Assembly: GCA_029227635.1 (NCBI GenBank)
Contig: JAQYAH010000005.1
Location: forward strand, 62,001 to 126,000
Source: Clostridiales bacterium
GTDB taxonomy: Bacteria; Bacillota; Clostridia; Lachnospirales; Lachnospiraceae
Direction: 5' to 3'
Length of the DNA stretch: 64,000 bases
Below, piece by piece: positions 9,267 to 17,545 of this stretch. Positions within the stretch are counted from its first letter, which is position 1. The number at the start of each line of letters is the position of its first letter. The position numbers and the translations under genes are program-made. The notes under the pieces are model-generated. The model saw nothing but the letters and a program-made list of their open reading frames with translations, ran no database searches and had not been told where the DNA came from.

Positions 9267-10919
9267 ATCGAATTCAATAAAGAACAATCTGAATCAATCA
9301 AGCATTTAAATGGACCCGCCCTCGTGCTTGCCGGACCTGGTTCCGGCAAGACGACGGTCATTGCGGGGCGTATTAATTATCTTTTGGAGCAGGGGATCAG
9401 CCCCGAGTCTATAGCGGCCCTTACTTTCACAAATGCTGCCGCAGGGGAATTGAACCGTCGTACCGGCAAAAGGATCCTTTGCTCCACTTTTCACAGTTTT
9501 TTCCTAAGAATCCTGAACAGTATAGATCCGAACCAAAGGATTGGAATCATCACATTTGAAGAAAAAAAGTCCATAGCTCAGGAATTTCTGCATGCCTTTT
9601 CCGCTAATAAAGAAGAAATCAGCCTGGACCAGCTCATGAGTTACCTTTCTGACAAAAGAAATCTTCTTGAAGTCGATCGAGAACTGAAACAAGCCTTTCT
9701 TTCCTTTTACGGAAAAAGGAAGCGAGAGCTTTTTAAGTTTGATTTTGATGATATTGAAGCTGTTTTTGCAGAGAAACTAAGGCAAAAAGAGCTTGAACTT
9801 ATGTCGGTTGTAGGAGGTTTTCGCTACTACATTGTGGATGAGGCTCAGGATCTGAATGATGTGCAATATGATATTTTAAGAAAGATCGCGGCTCCGGAGA
9901 ACAATTGCTTCCTGGTAGGGGACGATGATCAGTCAATCTATGGCTTTAGGGGGAGTAATCCAAGAATTTTGAGGAGATTTAATGAGGAATTCCCTGGCTG
10001 CCAGACCTATACTCTCGGAACAAACTACAGATGTGGAAGTAAGATCGTTAATACCACATCAGCCTTTATCAGACATAACAAAAATCGAATAGAAAAATCT
10101 CTTGTGTCAGGAAGCCGGGTACCCGGGCGGGTGAGCTTTTACAGGTATAAAAACAAGGCAGAAGAATGCTCTCAGGTTGCCCGGATAGTAAGAGATGTTT
10201 TAAATCGTGAAAAGGACGCTGACATCGCAATCCTTACCAGGACACACTGGGATGGTGAGATGATTAAGGAAACCCTCTCAGAGTACGGTATTAGTTATAC
10301 AGGGAAAGACAATTCTGAAAGGAGCAGCCTCCTTCATGTAAAGAGAGACCTTATAAGTTTTTTTAGGGTCACTTTTGGGATAGGCGACAGGGAAGACATA
10401 TTCCGAATTGAAAGGATATTAGACCTTCAAAGTGGAGAAGTACTAAAGATACCTGAATTTTTCACCCCGGATCTTACACTTCGTTACTTTGTGAAGGTAC
10501 TTGGCTATGAGGACTTTTTGAGAGGTATGTGTAAAATCACCAACAGCAGCTTTTCTGAATCCCTGTCTTATCTAAATCGATTAGAAAAGGCAATGGTTGG
10601 AATTGATGATCCAAAAAAGGTGATTGATCTCATAGAATCTCTTTGCGAGTCGGAATCAGAGATCGATGCCGGCCGGGTGTTTGTTGATTCTTTTCATGGA
10701 TCCAAAGGCAGGGAGTTTGATACAGTGTTTCTTCCGGGGCTTGTGGAAGGGGTGGTTCCCGGGAAAAACACAGATTCGGACCTTGCTTTGGAAGAGGAGA
10801 GAAGAGCTTTCTATGTGGCTATGACAAGGGCAAAAAGACATCTATTCCTGTCCTGTTATGAGGAGAATGGAGGCAGAAAAGCCAATAAAAGTCGATTTTT
10901 GGAGGAAATTCATCTATAA
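9267..10919 (+). CDS. UvrD/PcrA-type superfamily 1 helicase with apparent non-canonical start
   Basis: All SF1A motifs are present: Walker A GPGSGKTT, Ia TFTNAAAGEL, Ib STFHSFF, II VDEAQDL, III GDDDQSIYGFRGS, IV LGTNYRC, V SFHGSKGREFDTVFL, VI RRAFYVAMTRAKRH. About 550 residues, shorter than UvrD/PcrA (~720), with reduced inserted domains. The first ATG/GTG/TTG in frame is GTG 9324, inside the strand leading to Walker A; using it would delete the Q-motif. Translating upstream gives EFNKEQSESIKHLNGPALVL, a normal SF1 N-terminus, back to an in-frame stop at 9258-9260. The only candidates between are ATC codons at 9264 and 9267, behind GGTAACG, nearly the same spacer seen before acpP. I place the start at ATC 9267 tentatively. 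It unwinds DNA; exact role unknown. Confidence 0.75.
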   Translation: MEFNKEQSESIKHLNGPALVLAGPGSGKTTVIAGRINYLLEQGISPESIAALTFTNAAAGELNRRTGKRILCSTFHSFFLRILNSIDPNQRIGIITFEEKKSIAQEFLHAFSANKEEISLDQLMSYLSDKRNLLEVDRELKQAFLSFYGKRKRELFKFDFDDIEAVFAEKLRQKELELMSVVGGFRYYIVDEAQDLNDVQYDILRKIAAPENNCFLVGDDDQSIYGFRGSNPRILRRFNEEFPGCQTYTLGTNYRCGSKIVNTTSAFIRHNKNRIEKSLVSGSRVPGRVSFYRYKNKAEECSQVARIVRDVLNREKDADIAILTRTHWDGEMIKETLSEYGISYTGKDNSERSSLLHVKRDLISFFRVTFGIGDREDIFRIERILDLQSGEVLKIPEFFTPDLTLRYFVKVLGYEDFLRGMCKITNSSFSESLSYLNRLEKAMVGIDDPKKVIDLIESLCESESEIDAGRVFVDSFHGSKGREFDTVFLPGLVEGVVPGKNTDSDLALEEERRAFYVAMTRAKRHLFLSCYEENGGRKANKSRFLEEIHL

Positions 10920-10951
10920 AGTAAAAATACTTTACTGTTAAGTAAAAATGC
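10920..10951 (+). promoter_or_regulatory. Possible operator: AGTAAA triplet repeats before ylxM promoter
   Basis: AGTAAAAATAC (10920-10930) and AGTAAAAATGC (10941-10951) are near-identical direct repeats exactly 21 bp apart, two helix turns, with the inverse TTTACT at 10931-10936 between them. They end at the -35 box. This looks like a binding site for an unknown regulator, but no match to a known operator is claimed. Confidence 0.4.
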
Positions 10952-10980
10952 TTGACATTGCTTTGAGGCGGGAGTATTAT
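10952..10980 (+). promoter_or_regulatory. Sigma-A promoter for ylxM-ffh operon
   Basis: TTGACA (10952-10957), 17-bp spacer, TATTAT (10975-10980). The -10 box overlaps the first ATG (10979), so that ATG cannot be the start on a transcript from here; the next in-frame ATG at 10997 can. Confidence 0.75.
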
Positions 10981-10996
10981 GTTACAGGTGATAAAA

Positions 10997-11344
10997 ATGG
11001 ATAAGATTTTGGAAGATACTTATTTGTTTGATTTTTACGGCGAATTGCTGACAGAGCACCAGAGATCTATCTACAGAGACATTGTTCTTGAAGATCTGTC
11101 CCTGGGTGAGGCGGCAGACGAGTATAACGTAAGCCGACAGGCTATATACGATATAGTAAAGCGATGCAGGAAGACTCTTTTGGGTTACGAAGAAAAGCTT
11201 CACCTTATCAATCGATTTTTGAAGATCAGAGAACTAACGGGAGAGATAATTCAGATTTCCGAAAAAATTGAAGAATCCGGTTCTGAGGATTCTGAGATCG
11301 GCAAGATAAGAGAGCTGGCAATGCTTATTACGGAGGAACTGTAA
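10997..11344 (+). CDS. ylxM: YlxM/p13-like DNA-binding protein, SRP operon
   Basis: 115 residues from ATG 10997 (AGGTGAT four bases upstream). The protein is helical with a sigma-70 region 4-like helix-turn-helix (LSLGEAADEYNVSRQAIYDI) and the YLFDFYGELLTEHQRSIY opening typical of YlxM. In Firmicutes it precedes ffh and is thought to modulate the SRP system. An upstream ATG at 10979 would add six residues, but it lies inside the -10 box and the N-terminus from 10997 aligns better with B. subtilis YlxM as I recall it. The stop is 1 bp before ffh. Confidence 0.88.
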   Translation: MDKILEDTYLFDFYGELLTEHQRSIYRDIVLEDLSLGEAADEYNVSRQAIYDIVKRCRKTLLGYEEKLHLINRFLKIRELTGEIIQISEKIEESGSEDSEIGKIRELAMLITEEL

Positions 11345-11345
11345 G

Positions 11346-12701
11346 ATGGCATTTGAGAGCCTTACAGAAAAACTTCAGAATGTATTTAAGAATATCAGGG
11401 GCAAAGGCCGACTTTCCGAGGCGGACATCAAAGCAGCCTTAAGAGAAGTAAAGCTGGCACTGCTTGAAGCCGATGTAAACTTCAAGGTAGTCAAGGACTT
11501 TATCAAGAAGATTCAGGAACAGGCCACCGGACAGGAAGTGATGAACGGTCTCAATCCTGCCCAGACGGTCATCAAGATCGTAAGCGATGAGCTTGTGAAA
11601 CTCATGGGATCCAGCGCAGAGGAAATCAAGGTCAAGCCCATCTCCGACGTTACTGTGATCATGATGGTTGGCCTTCAGGGTGCCGGTAAGACGACCACCG
11701 CTGCCAAATTGGCGGCCAGATTTAAAGGCTCCGGAAGGAAACCTTTGTTGGTTGCCTGTGACGTGTATCGCCCTGCGGCGATCAAGCAGTTGGAGATCAA
11801 TGCCCAGAAGGCTAATGTTGAGTCATTTTCCATGGGAGATAAAATCTCACCCGTTGATATCGCCAAGGCTTCCTACGAATATGCCAAGAGCCATAACATA
11901 AACACAGTGATCCTTGATACAGCAGGACGTCTTCACATAGATGAGGAGCTCATGAACGAGCTTAAGTCTATAAAGGAAGAACTGAATGTAACATCCACGG
12001 TACTGGTAGTTGACGCCATGACCGGACAGGATGCGGTGAATGTGGCTGAGACTTTCAATGATAAGATTGGAATCGACGGTGTGATTCTTACCAAGTTGGA
12101 TGGCGATACCAGAGGCGGTGCGGCTCTTTCAATCAGAGCTACCACCGGAAGACCCATATACTTTGCCGGCATGGGTGAGAAGCTAAATGACCTTGAGAAG
12201 TTCCATCCGGACAGAATGGCTTCCCGTATTCTTGGCATGGGAGACATGCTCACTCTCATAGAGAAGGCTCAGACGGAATTTGATGACGCCAAGGCCAGGG
12301 AGATGGAACAAAAGCTCAAGAAGGCCAAGTTTGATTTTAATGATTATCTCGACAGCATGGCACAGATGAAGAAACTTGGGGGACTTACATCCGTACTCAG
12401 AATGCTTCCCGGAATGGGAGTGAATATGAAGGATCTGGAGAACCAGATTGATGAGAAACAGTTCGATAAGATCGAAGCAATTATCCTCTCCATGACACCT
12501 GCTGAGAGAAGCAATCCCGAGCTTTTAAATCCCTCCAGAAAGAACCGAATAGCAAGAGGTGCAGGTGTAGATATCAGCGCCGTAAACCGTCTGGTGAAGC
12601 AGCACAAAGAAATGCAGAAGCAGATGAAACAGCTTAACGGCATGATGAAGGGTAAGAAACGTTTTAATGGTTTTAGTGGGAAAAATCGCTTTCCCTTTTA
12701 A
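11346..12701 (+). CDS. ffh: Signal recognition particle protein Ffh
   Basis: 451 residues. N-domain helices, then an NG GTPase domain with P-loop GLQGAGKTTTAAKLA, DTAGRLHID (G3) and TKLDGDTRGGAAL (G4 and downstream), then the Met-rich M domain that binds SRP RNA and signal peptides (from about residue 300; KQHKEMQKQMKQLNGMMKG near the end). It brings nascent membrane proteins to FtsY/SecYEG. It is second in the ylxM operon; rpsP follows after 37 bp with its own GGAGG. No SRP RNA gene is visible in the window. Confidence 0.97.
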   Translation: MAFESLTEKLQNVFKNIRGKGRLSEADIKAALREVKLALLEADVNFKVVKDFIKKIQEQATGQEVMNGLNPAQTVIKIVSDELVKLMGSSAEEIKVKPISDVTVIMMVGLQGAGKTTTAAKLAARFKGSGRKPLLVACDVYRPAAIKQLEINAQKANVESFSMGDKISPVDIAKASYEYAKSHNINTVILDTAGRLHIDEELMNELKSIKEELNVTSTVLVVDAMTGQDAVNVAETFNDKIGIDGVILTKLDGDTRGGAALSIRATTGRPIYFAGMGEKLNDLEKFHPDRMASRILGMGDMLTLIEKAQTEFDDAKAREMEQKLKKAKFDFNDYLDSMAQMKKLGGLTSVLRMLPGMGVNMKDLENQIDEKQFDKIEAIILSMTPAERSNPELLNPSRKNRIARGAGVDISAVNRLVKQHKEMQKQMKQLNGMMKGKKRFNGFSGKNRFPF

Positions 12702-12738
12702 CGAATAAAAATCAGATCAATAAATGGAGGAAACAAAA

Positions 12739-12984
12739 ATGGCAGTAAAAATGAGATTAAAGAGAATGGGTAAGAAAAGAAATCCTATCTACCGTATCGT
12801 TGTGGCTGATGCAAGATCACCTCGTGACGGCAAGTTCATCGATGAGATCGGAACTTACGATCCCAACTTTGATCCCAGCGTAATCAAAATCGACGAAGAA
12901 GCAGCAAAGAAATGGCTCAACAACGGTGCTAAACCTACTGAGACAGTTGCTAAACTCCTTAAGGTTGCAGGTATCGAAAAATAA
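12739..12984 (+). CDS. rpsP: 30S ribosomal protein S16
   Basis: 81 residues beginning [19 protein letters not shown], the standard S16 N-terminus. The ATG at 12739 follows TGGAGG by eight bases. An ATG at 12724 in frame would add five residues but its codons contain the ribosome binding site itself, so I reject it. Co-transcribed with ffh, khpA, rimM, trmD and rplS, the usual bacterial order. Confidence 0.97.
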   Translation: MAVKMRLKRMGKKRNPIYRIVVADARSPRDGKFIDEIGTYDPNFDPSVIKIDEEAAKKWLNNGAKPTETVAKLLKVAGIEK

Positions 12985-13005
12985 TTGTCCGACGGAGGTA
13001 ATGCG

Positions 13006-13245
13006 ATGAAGAGACTAGTTGAAGTGATCGCAAAAGCTCTCGTAACAAATCCGGACGAAGTTAATGTAATTGAGAAACAGGACGGCGACGTTCTCGTTCT
13101 TGAACTGCATGTTGCTGAAAAGGATATGGGCAAAGTGATTGGCAAGGGCGGAAGAATTGCAAAAGCAATCCGCGCCGTTGTTAAAGCAGCCTCAACAAAA
13201 GAAGATAAAAAAGTTGTTGTAGAGATTGCAGATGAGAAATCTTGA
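13006..13245 (+). CDS. khpA: KH-domain RNA-binding protein KhpA
   Basis: 79 residues with the KH core GKVIGKGGRIAKAIRAVV (GxxG loop). In Firmicutes KhpA pairs with KhpB/Jag and binds RNA, affecting division and cell-wall growth. Start ATG 13006 follows GGAGGT by about six bases; an in-frame TTG at 12985 would place the ribosome binding site inside the gene. Its 3' end overlaps rimM by 14 bp, suggesting translational coupling. Confidence 0.93.
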   Translation: MKRLVEVIAKALVTNPDEVNVIEKQDGDVLVLELHVAEKDMGKVIGKGGRIAKAIRAVVKAASTKEDKKVVVEIADEKS

Positions 13246-13753
13246 AGAGTATTTACAGATAGGTGTAGTAACCACTACTCACGGACTGAAAGGTGAGGTA
13301 AAGGTTTATCCTACCACCGATGATCCGGAGAGATTTTATGATCTTGAAACAGTATGGTTCGACAAGGCTCATGAGAAACATCCTCTGATCCTCGAGCGGG
13401 CAAGAATTGCCAAAGGGGTGGTAATCGTCAAATTCAAAGAGTTTGACAAGATAGAGGAAGTGGAATTCCTGAGAGGAAAAGAACTGTACGTTTCCAGGGA
13501 TAATGCAGTCGAACTTCAGGAGGATGAATACTTTATTACCGATCTTATCGGTATGGAAGTGGTGAGTGAAGATGGTGAATCCATCGGCATTCTTAAGGAT
13601 GTAATTCTCACCGCAGCCAACGATGTATATGTAGTCGATCTTCCTGACGGCAAAGAAGTGCTTATACCTGCCATCGTGTCCTGCATTAAGGACGTAGATG
13701 TGAATGAGGGAGTTATGAGAGTAGCTCTGCTTCCCGGCCTTTTAGAGGGCTAA
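13232..13753 (+). CDS. rimM: 16S rRNA processing protein RimM
   Basis: 173 residues: LQIGVVTTTHGLKGEVKVYP is the RimM N-terminal motif, and a PRC-barrel half follows (DLIGMEVVSEDGESIGILKD, VYVVDLPDGKEVLIPAI). It helps mature the 30S head by binding S19. I choose ATG 13232 rather than TTG 13226, giving MRNLEEY; either overlaps the end of khpA. Three bp before trmD. Confidence 0.95.
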   Translation: MRNLEEYLQIGVVTTTHGLKGEVKVYPTTDDPERFYDLETVWFDKAHEKHPLILERARIAKGVVIVKFKEFDKIEEVEFLRGKELYVSRDNAVELQEDEYFITDLIGMEVVSEDGESIGILKDVILTAANDVYVVDLPDGKEVLIPAIVSCIKDVDVNEGVMRVALLPGLLEG

Positions 13754-13756
13754 GGT

Positions 13757-14503
13757 ATGAATATTAAAGTGCTTACACTTTTTCCCGAGATGATCGAGAA
13801 CACCCTCTCAGTCAGCATGACGGGAAGAGCAATTGAAAAAGGTCTGCTTGAAATTGAAGCGGTGAATATTCGGGATTATGCTTTTAATAAACACCACAGT
13901 GTGGATGATTACCCATATGGTGGCGGTGCCGGAATGCTGATGCAGGCAGAGCCAATCTATCAGGCTTATGCGGCAGTTTCAGAGAAGATGGAGAAGAAGC
14001 CAAGAGTAGTTTTTCTGGCCCCTCACGGGGAGACTTTCTCTCAGGACAAGGCAATAGAACTGTCGAAGGAAGAGAATCTGATCTTTCTCTGCGGTCACTA
14101 CGAGGGTGTAGACGAGAGAGTAGTGGAAGAGATAGTAACGGATGTGGTCTCCATAGGCGATTATGTCCTCACCGGTGGGGAACTTCCTGCCATGGTGATG
14201 ATCGATGCCATATCCAGATTTCTGCCGGGAGTACTGCATAACGAAGATTCGGCCTATACTGACTCATTTCAGGGGTCACTTTTGGAATATCCACAATACA
14301 GTCGTCCGGAAACCTGGCATGACAAAAAGGTTCCTGCGATTCTTCTGTCGGGAAACCATGCCAAGGTCGATGAGTGGAGACGTCTTCGGTCGGTGATAAG
14401 AACAGCAAAATTCAGACCTGACCTTCTTAAGAATGCAGATCTGACGACTGAAGAGAAGGAATTATGTAAAAAAATCCTTGATGATGAGGATTTTGTATGT
14501 TAA
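13757..14503 (+). CDS. trmD: tRNA (guanine37-N1)-methyltransferase TrmD
   Basis: 248 residues. SPOUT-class fold with its trefoil knot: [15 protein letters not shown] and [19 protein letters not shown] are signature segments, and the opening [10 protein letters not shown] is typical. It methylates G37 next to the anticodon to keep reading frame. ATG at 13757 is three bases after the rimM stop. The last 25 bp contain a promoter-like element for rplS. Confidence 0.97.
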   Translation: MNIKVLTLFPEMIENTLSVSMTGRAIEKGLLEIEAVNIRDYAFNKHHSVDDYPYGGGAGMLMQAEPIYQAYAAVSEKMEKKPRVVFLAPHGETFSQDKAIELSKEENLIFLCGHYEGVDERVVEEIVTDVVSIGDYVLTGGELPAMVMIDAISRFLPGVLHNEDSAYTDSFQGSLLEYPQYSRPETWHDKKVPAILLSGNHAKVDEWRRLRSVIRTAKFRPDLLKNADLTTEEKELCKKILDDEDFVC

Positions 14504-14506
14504 AAT
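14478..14506 (+). promoter_or_regulatory. Candidate rplS promoter inside trmD 3' end
   Basis: TTGATG (14478-14483), 17-bp spacer, TAAAAT (14501-14506). This would start a transcript near 14513, giving a ~75-nt leader before rplS. Confidence 0.5.
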
Positions 14507-14512
14507 CAAACT

Positions 14513-14588
14513 TGCTGTGAATAAAATGAGATGGTCCTCTGTTACAAGTAGTATTAAGAACATCCGAGTATTTAAGAGGAGGCACATG
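14513..14588 (+). promoter_or_regulatory. Candidate rplS leader (L19 autoregulation)
   Basis: The leader contains TCCTCT (14535-14540), exactly complementary to AGAGGA (14575-14580) in the rplS ribosome binding site. Pairing would hide the start. Firmicute rplS genes are known to have a leader; I cannot test the fit to that model here. Confidence 0.4.
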
Positions 14589-14936
14589 ATGAACGATATT
14601 ATTAAGAAGATTGAAGCTGAACAGCTCAAATCTGAAGTTGCTGATTTCCGTGTTGGTGATACAGTTAAAGTACACAACAAGATCAGAGAGGGTAACCGCG
14701 AGAGAATTCAGATCTTCGAGGGAACAGTAATCAAGAGACAGGGTGGAAGCTCACGTGAGACTTTTACAGTTCGTAAGCTTTCAAACGGCGTTGGCGTTGA
14801 GAAGACCTGGCCTTTGCATTCTCCTAACGTTGAGAAGATTGAAGTAGTAAGACGCGGTAAAGTTAGAAGAGCTAAACTCTACTACTTAAGAGGACGTGTT
14901 GGTAAGCGCGCTAAAGTTAAAGAGCTCATGAAATAA
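14589..14936 (+). CDS. rplS: 50S ribosomal protein L19
   Basis: 115 residues, the usual length. [20 protein letters not shown] and the C-terminal [20 protein letters not shown] are diagnostic. There are tandem ATGs at 14586 and 14589 after AAGAGGAGG; 14589 has the better spacing and yields [13 protein letters not shown]. Longer in-frame starts reaching back to 14478 lie inside trmD and its leader. A clear intrinsic terminator follows. Confidence 0.96.
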   Translation: MNDIIKKIEAEQLKSEVADFRVGDTVKVHNKIREGNRERIQIFEGTVIKRQGGSSRETFTVRKLSNGVGVEKTWPLHSPNVEKIEVVRRGKVRRAKLYYLRGRVGKRAKVKELMK

Positions 14937-14950
14937 TATTGACATGTGGG

Positions 14951-14989
14951 AGGGACAAATTACGCAAGCAATTTGTCCCTTGTTTGTTT
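14951..14989 (+). terminator. Intrinsic terminator after rplS
   Basis: AGGGACAAATT (14951-14961) pairs perfectly with AATTTGTCCCT (14970-14980), 8-nt loop, then TGTTTGTTT. Confidence 0.85.
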
Positions 14990-15103
14990 AGCGACAAGCT
15001 AAAGTCCGGGAAGAACCTGGATCTGGCCGACCGCCAACAAGCTCAGAACTTGCCCATCGGGCACGTCTGACGATCTGTTTAATGAACATCAAAAGGAGAT
15101 TTA

Positions 15104-15958
15104 ATGGACATTCAGTGGTATCCCGGTCATATGACGAAAGCCCGTCGTATGATGGAGGAAAACTTAAAATTAATAGATCTTATCATTGAACTTATCGATG
15201 CCCGAATTCCCGAGAGCAGCCGTAATCCGGATATTGATCGTCTTGGCAATGGGAAATCAAGGCTCCTGATCCTCAACAAGGCAGATCTTGCGGAAAAGGA
15301 TGCCACAGAGCGTTGGAAAGTGTATTATGAGAATAAAGGATACGTAGTGATCACTGCTGATTCCAAACACGGTGTTGGAATTAAGCAGGTAAGAGGCGCG
15401 GTCAAGGAAGCCTGCAAAGCAAGAATCGAGAGAAATCGCCGCAGGGGTATCCTAAATCGACCTATGAGAGCCATGATAGCGGGAATCCCAAATGTCGGCA
15501 AGTCAACTTTTATCAACTCTTTGGTGGGCAAGGCAAGTGCCAAGACCGGTAACAAACCCGGTGTAACCAAAGGTAAGCAGTGGATATCACTTGGTAAAGA
15601 ACTGGAACTCCTGGATACTCCCGGAATTCTCTGGCCTAAGTTTGAGGACAAGGCAGCTGCAATGAAGCTGGCTCTTATTGGCTCCATCAAAGATGAGATA
15701 CTTCAGGAAGAAGAGCTGGCTTTAAATCTGATTGATTTTCTTACAGAGAATAAGCCAGGAATGCTTAAAGAGAAGTATCTGGTGGTTGAAGAAAAGGCTG
15801 ATCACGAGATTCTTTTTCAGATTGCGGAGAGCAGAAAGTGTCTAAAGTCCGGCGGCGAGTATGACACTGCCAAAGCCGCTATGTTTTTACTGGATGACTT
15901 CAGAAACGGAAAGCTTGGAACAGTTACTATGGAATATCCCATAGTGAGTGAGGACTAA
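15104..15958 (+). CDS. rbgA: Ribosome biogenesis GTPase RbgA/YlqF
   Basis: 284 residues. Circularly permuted GTPase: the G4 motif NKADL (about residue 64) comes before the P-loop GIPNVGKSTFINSL (about residue 127) and G3 DTPG. It opens with DIQWYPGHMTKARR, the YlqF signature, and has the C-terminal RNA-binding half. It helps complete the 50S subunit. ATG at 15104 after AAGGAG. Genes lepB, rnhB, yraN and pgeF follow closely, the same order as in other Clostridia. Confidence 0.95.
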   Translation: MDIQWYPGHMTKARRMMEENLKLIDLIIELIDARIPESSRNPDIDRLGNGKSRLLILNKADLAEKDATERWKVYYENKGYVVITADSKHGVGIKQVRGAVKEACKARIERNRRRGILNRPMRAMIAGIPNVGKSTFINSLVGKASAKTGNKPGVTKGKQWISLGKELELLDTPGILWPKFEDKAAAMKLALIGSIKDEILQEEELALNLIDFLTENKPGMLKEKYLVVEEKADHEILFQIAESRKCLKSGGEYDTAKAAMFLLDDFRNGKLGTVTMEYPIVSED

Positions 15959-15961
15959 TAA

Positions 15962-16516
15962 ATGAGAGATAACAAAGGGAATTCCTCAGGAATATTAAAA
16001 GAGATACTGAGCTGGATCACCTATATAGCCGGAGTTCTGATAGTAACCTGGCTTATTATAACTTTTTTGGGACAGCGTACAGTTGTCATCGGCGAATCCA
16101 TGCAGCCGACTCTCTCAAACGGAGATAATCTCATAGTAGATAAAATCTCATATAGATTCCGGGATCCGGAACGCTTTGATATCATTGTATTTCCCCAGGA
16201 AGAAAAGGGCAAACACTACATTAAGCGTATAATCGGAATGCCGGGAGAGACAGTACAGATAATCGGAGAGGATATCTACATCAACGGTGAGATTCTGGAA
16301 GAGAATTACGGCGCTGAACCCATTGAGAATGCTTATATGGCAGAGGACCCCATCACTCTTGGAGAGGATGAGTATTTCGTGCTAGGGGATAACCGGAATC
16401 ACAGTGCAGACAGCCGGCAGCCGGATGTGGGACCTATCAGGCGTTCCGAGATCACCGGAAGAGCCTGGGTGAGAATATTCCCCTTCAATGAATTTGGTGT
16501 GCTGAAGCACAAGTAG
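15962..16516 (+). CDS. lepB: Signal peptidase I
   Basis: 184 residues, three bases after rbgA. One N-terminal membrane anchor (about residues 17-36), then the S26 catalytic dyad: Ser46 in GESMQPTL and Lys88 in [11 protein letters not shown], and the later [11 protein letters not shown] box. It cleaves signal peptides on the outer face of the membrane. It is the short Gram-positive form with a single anchor. Confidence 0.96.
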   Translation: MRDNKGNSSGILKEILSWITYIAGVLIVTWLIITFLGQRTVVIGESMQPTLSNGDNLIVDKISYRFRDPERFDIIVFPQEEKGKHYIKRIIGMPGETVQIIGEDIYINGEILEENYGAEPIENAYMAEDPITLGEDEYFVLGDNRNHSADSRQPDVGPIRRSEITGRAWVRIFPFNEFGVLKHK

Positions 16517-16524
16517 GTGAGGCA

Positions 16525-17157
16525 ATGAAAGAAGAAAAGAGACTGTTGGAGGAGCAGCGTCTCCTTGAGATGAGCTCTTTTGAGAGGGAATACAGTGCAT
16601 ACGGCCTTATTGCCGGAATCGACGAAGCGGGTAGGGGGCCTCTCGCGGGACCGGTGGTGGCTGCTTGCTGCATACTGCCTGAGAATGAGTTTTTTTATTA
16701 TCTCAACGACTCCAAGAAGGTGACGCCCAGAAGAAGAGATATCCTCTTTGACGAGATTCAGGAAAGAGCAGTTGCCTTTGGCATTGGAATAGCAGATCAT
16801 AATGTGATCGATGAGGTAAATATTCTCAATGCCACTTACAAAGCAATGCAGGCTGCTGTTAAAGATATGAAGAAGGATCCGGGAATGCTTCTGGTGGATG
16901 CGGTGACCATTCCGGAAGTTCTGATTCCGCAGGTGCCGATTGTTCACGGAGATGCCAGAAGCGTTTCTATAGCTGCGGCAAGTATTCTTGCCAAGGTTAC
17001 AAGGGACAGAATGATGCTGGAATATGATAAGCTCTATCCGGAATATGGATTTGCATCCCATAAAGGTTATGGGACAAAGCAGCACATAGAGGCATTAAAA
17101 AAATATGGACCCTGTCCGATTCATCGGAGGACCTTTATCAAAAATTTTGTGGGATAG
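16525..17157 (+). CDS. rnhB: Ribonuclease HII
   Basis: 210 residues. [19 protein letters not shown] gives the first two catalytic acids (D and E), and LLVDAVTIP and [14 protein letters not shown] are the later conserved blocks. It removes ribonucleotides misincorporated in DNA. ATG at 16525, eight bases after lepB, with GTGAGG upstream. The window also encodes RNase HI (24151), so both types are present. Confidence 0.96.
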   Translation: MKEEKRLLEEQRLLEMSSFEREYSAYGLIAGIDEAGRGPLAGPVVAACCILPENEFFYYLNDSKKVTPRRRDILFDEIQERAVAFGIGIADHNVIDEVNILNATYKAMQAAVKDMKKDPGMLLVDAVTIPEVLIPQVPIVHGDARSVSIAAASILAKVTRDRMMLEYDKLYPEYGFASHKGYGTKQHIEALKKYGPCPIHRRTFIKNFVG

Positions 17158-17175
17158 AAGAGCTAAGTGTGATAA

Positions 17176-17535
17176 ATGTCACAAAAGCACAATCTGAGGC
17201 GCATAGGCTGCATATATGAGGAGCTTGCCGCCTCTTTTTTAACTGATTCCGGTTATGAGATTCTGGAAAGAAATTATTATACCCGTTTTGGGGAGCTGGA
17301 CATAGTTGCCCGGGAAGGGGATACATTGGTTTTTGTGGAGGTTAAATACCGAAGCTCAGGGAGATTTGGGGAACCCTGGGAGAGCGTTACCACCTCAAAA
17401 ATGAGATCGTTAATAATGGCTGCCGGAATCTACATGACCCGAGAGAAATGTTACACTGACAACATCAGATTCGATCTGATTGGATTCTTTACAAATCGGA
17501 AGATCAGACACATTAAGAATATTACACTGGGATAG
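17176..17535 (+). CDS. yraN: YraN/UPF0102 family nuclease-like protein
   Basis: 119 residues. The restriction-endonuclease-like core is visible: E-x(n)-GELDIVAREGDTLVFVEVKYR, i.e. the PD-(D/E)xK pattern with D, E and K. The family is associated with rnhB, but its biological substrate is not settled. ATG 17176 has only a weak, distant ribosome binding site (AGAAGAG about 15 bp upstream), so translation is probably coupled to rnhB. Confidence 0.85.
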   Translation: MSQKHNLRRIGCIYEELAASFLTDSGYEILERNYYTRFGELDIVAREGDTLVFVEVKYRSSGRFGEPWESVTTSKMRSLIMAAGIYMTREKCYTDNIRFDLIGFFTNRKIRHIKNITLG

Positions 17536-17545
17536 CAGAGGTATT

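Noticed and set aside
9324..9326. GTG as start of the helicase
   Set aside because: It lies within the strand leading to Walker A and would remove the Q-motif; there is no Shine-Dalgarno before it.
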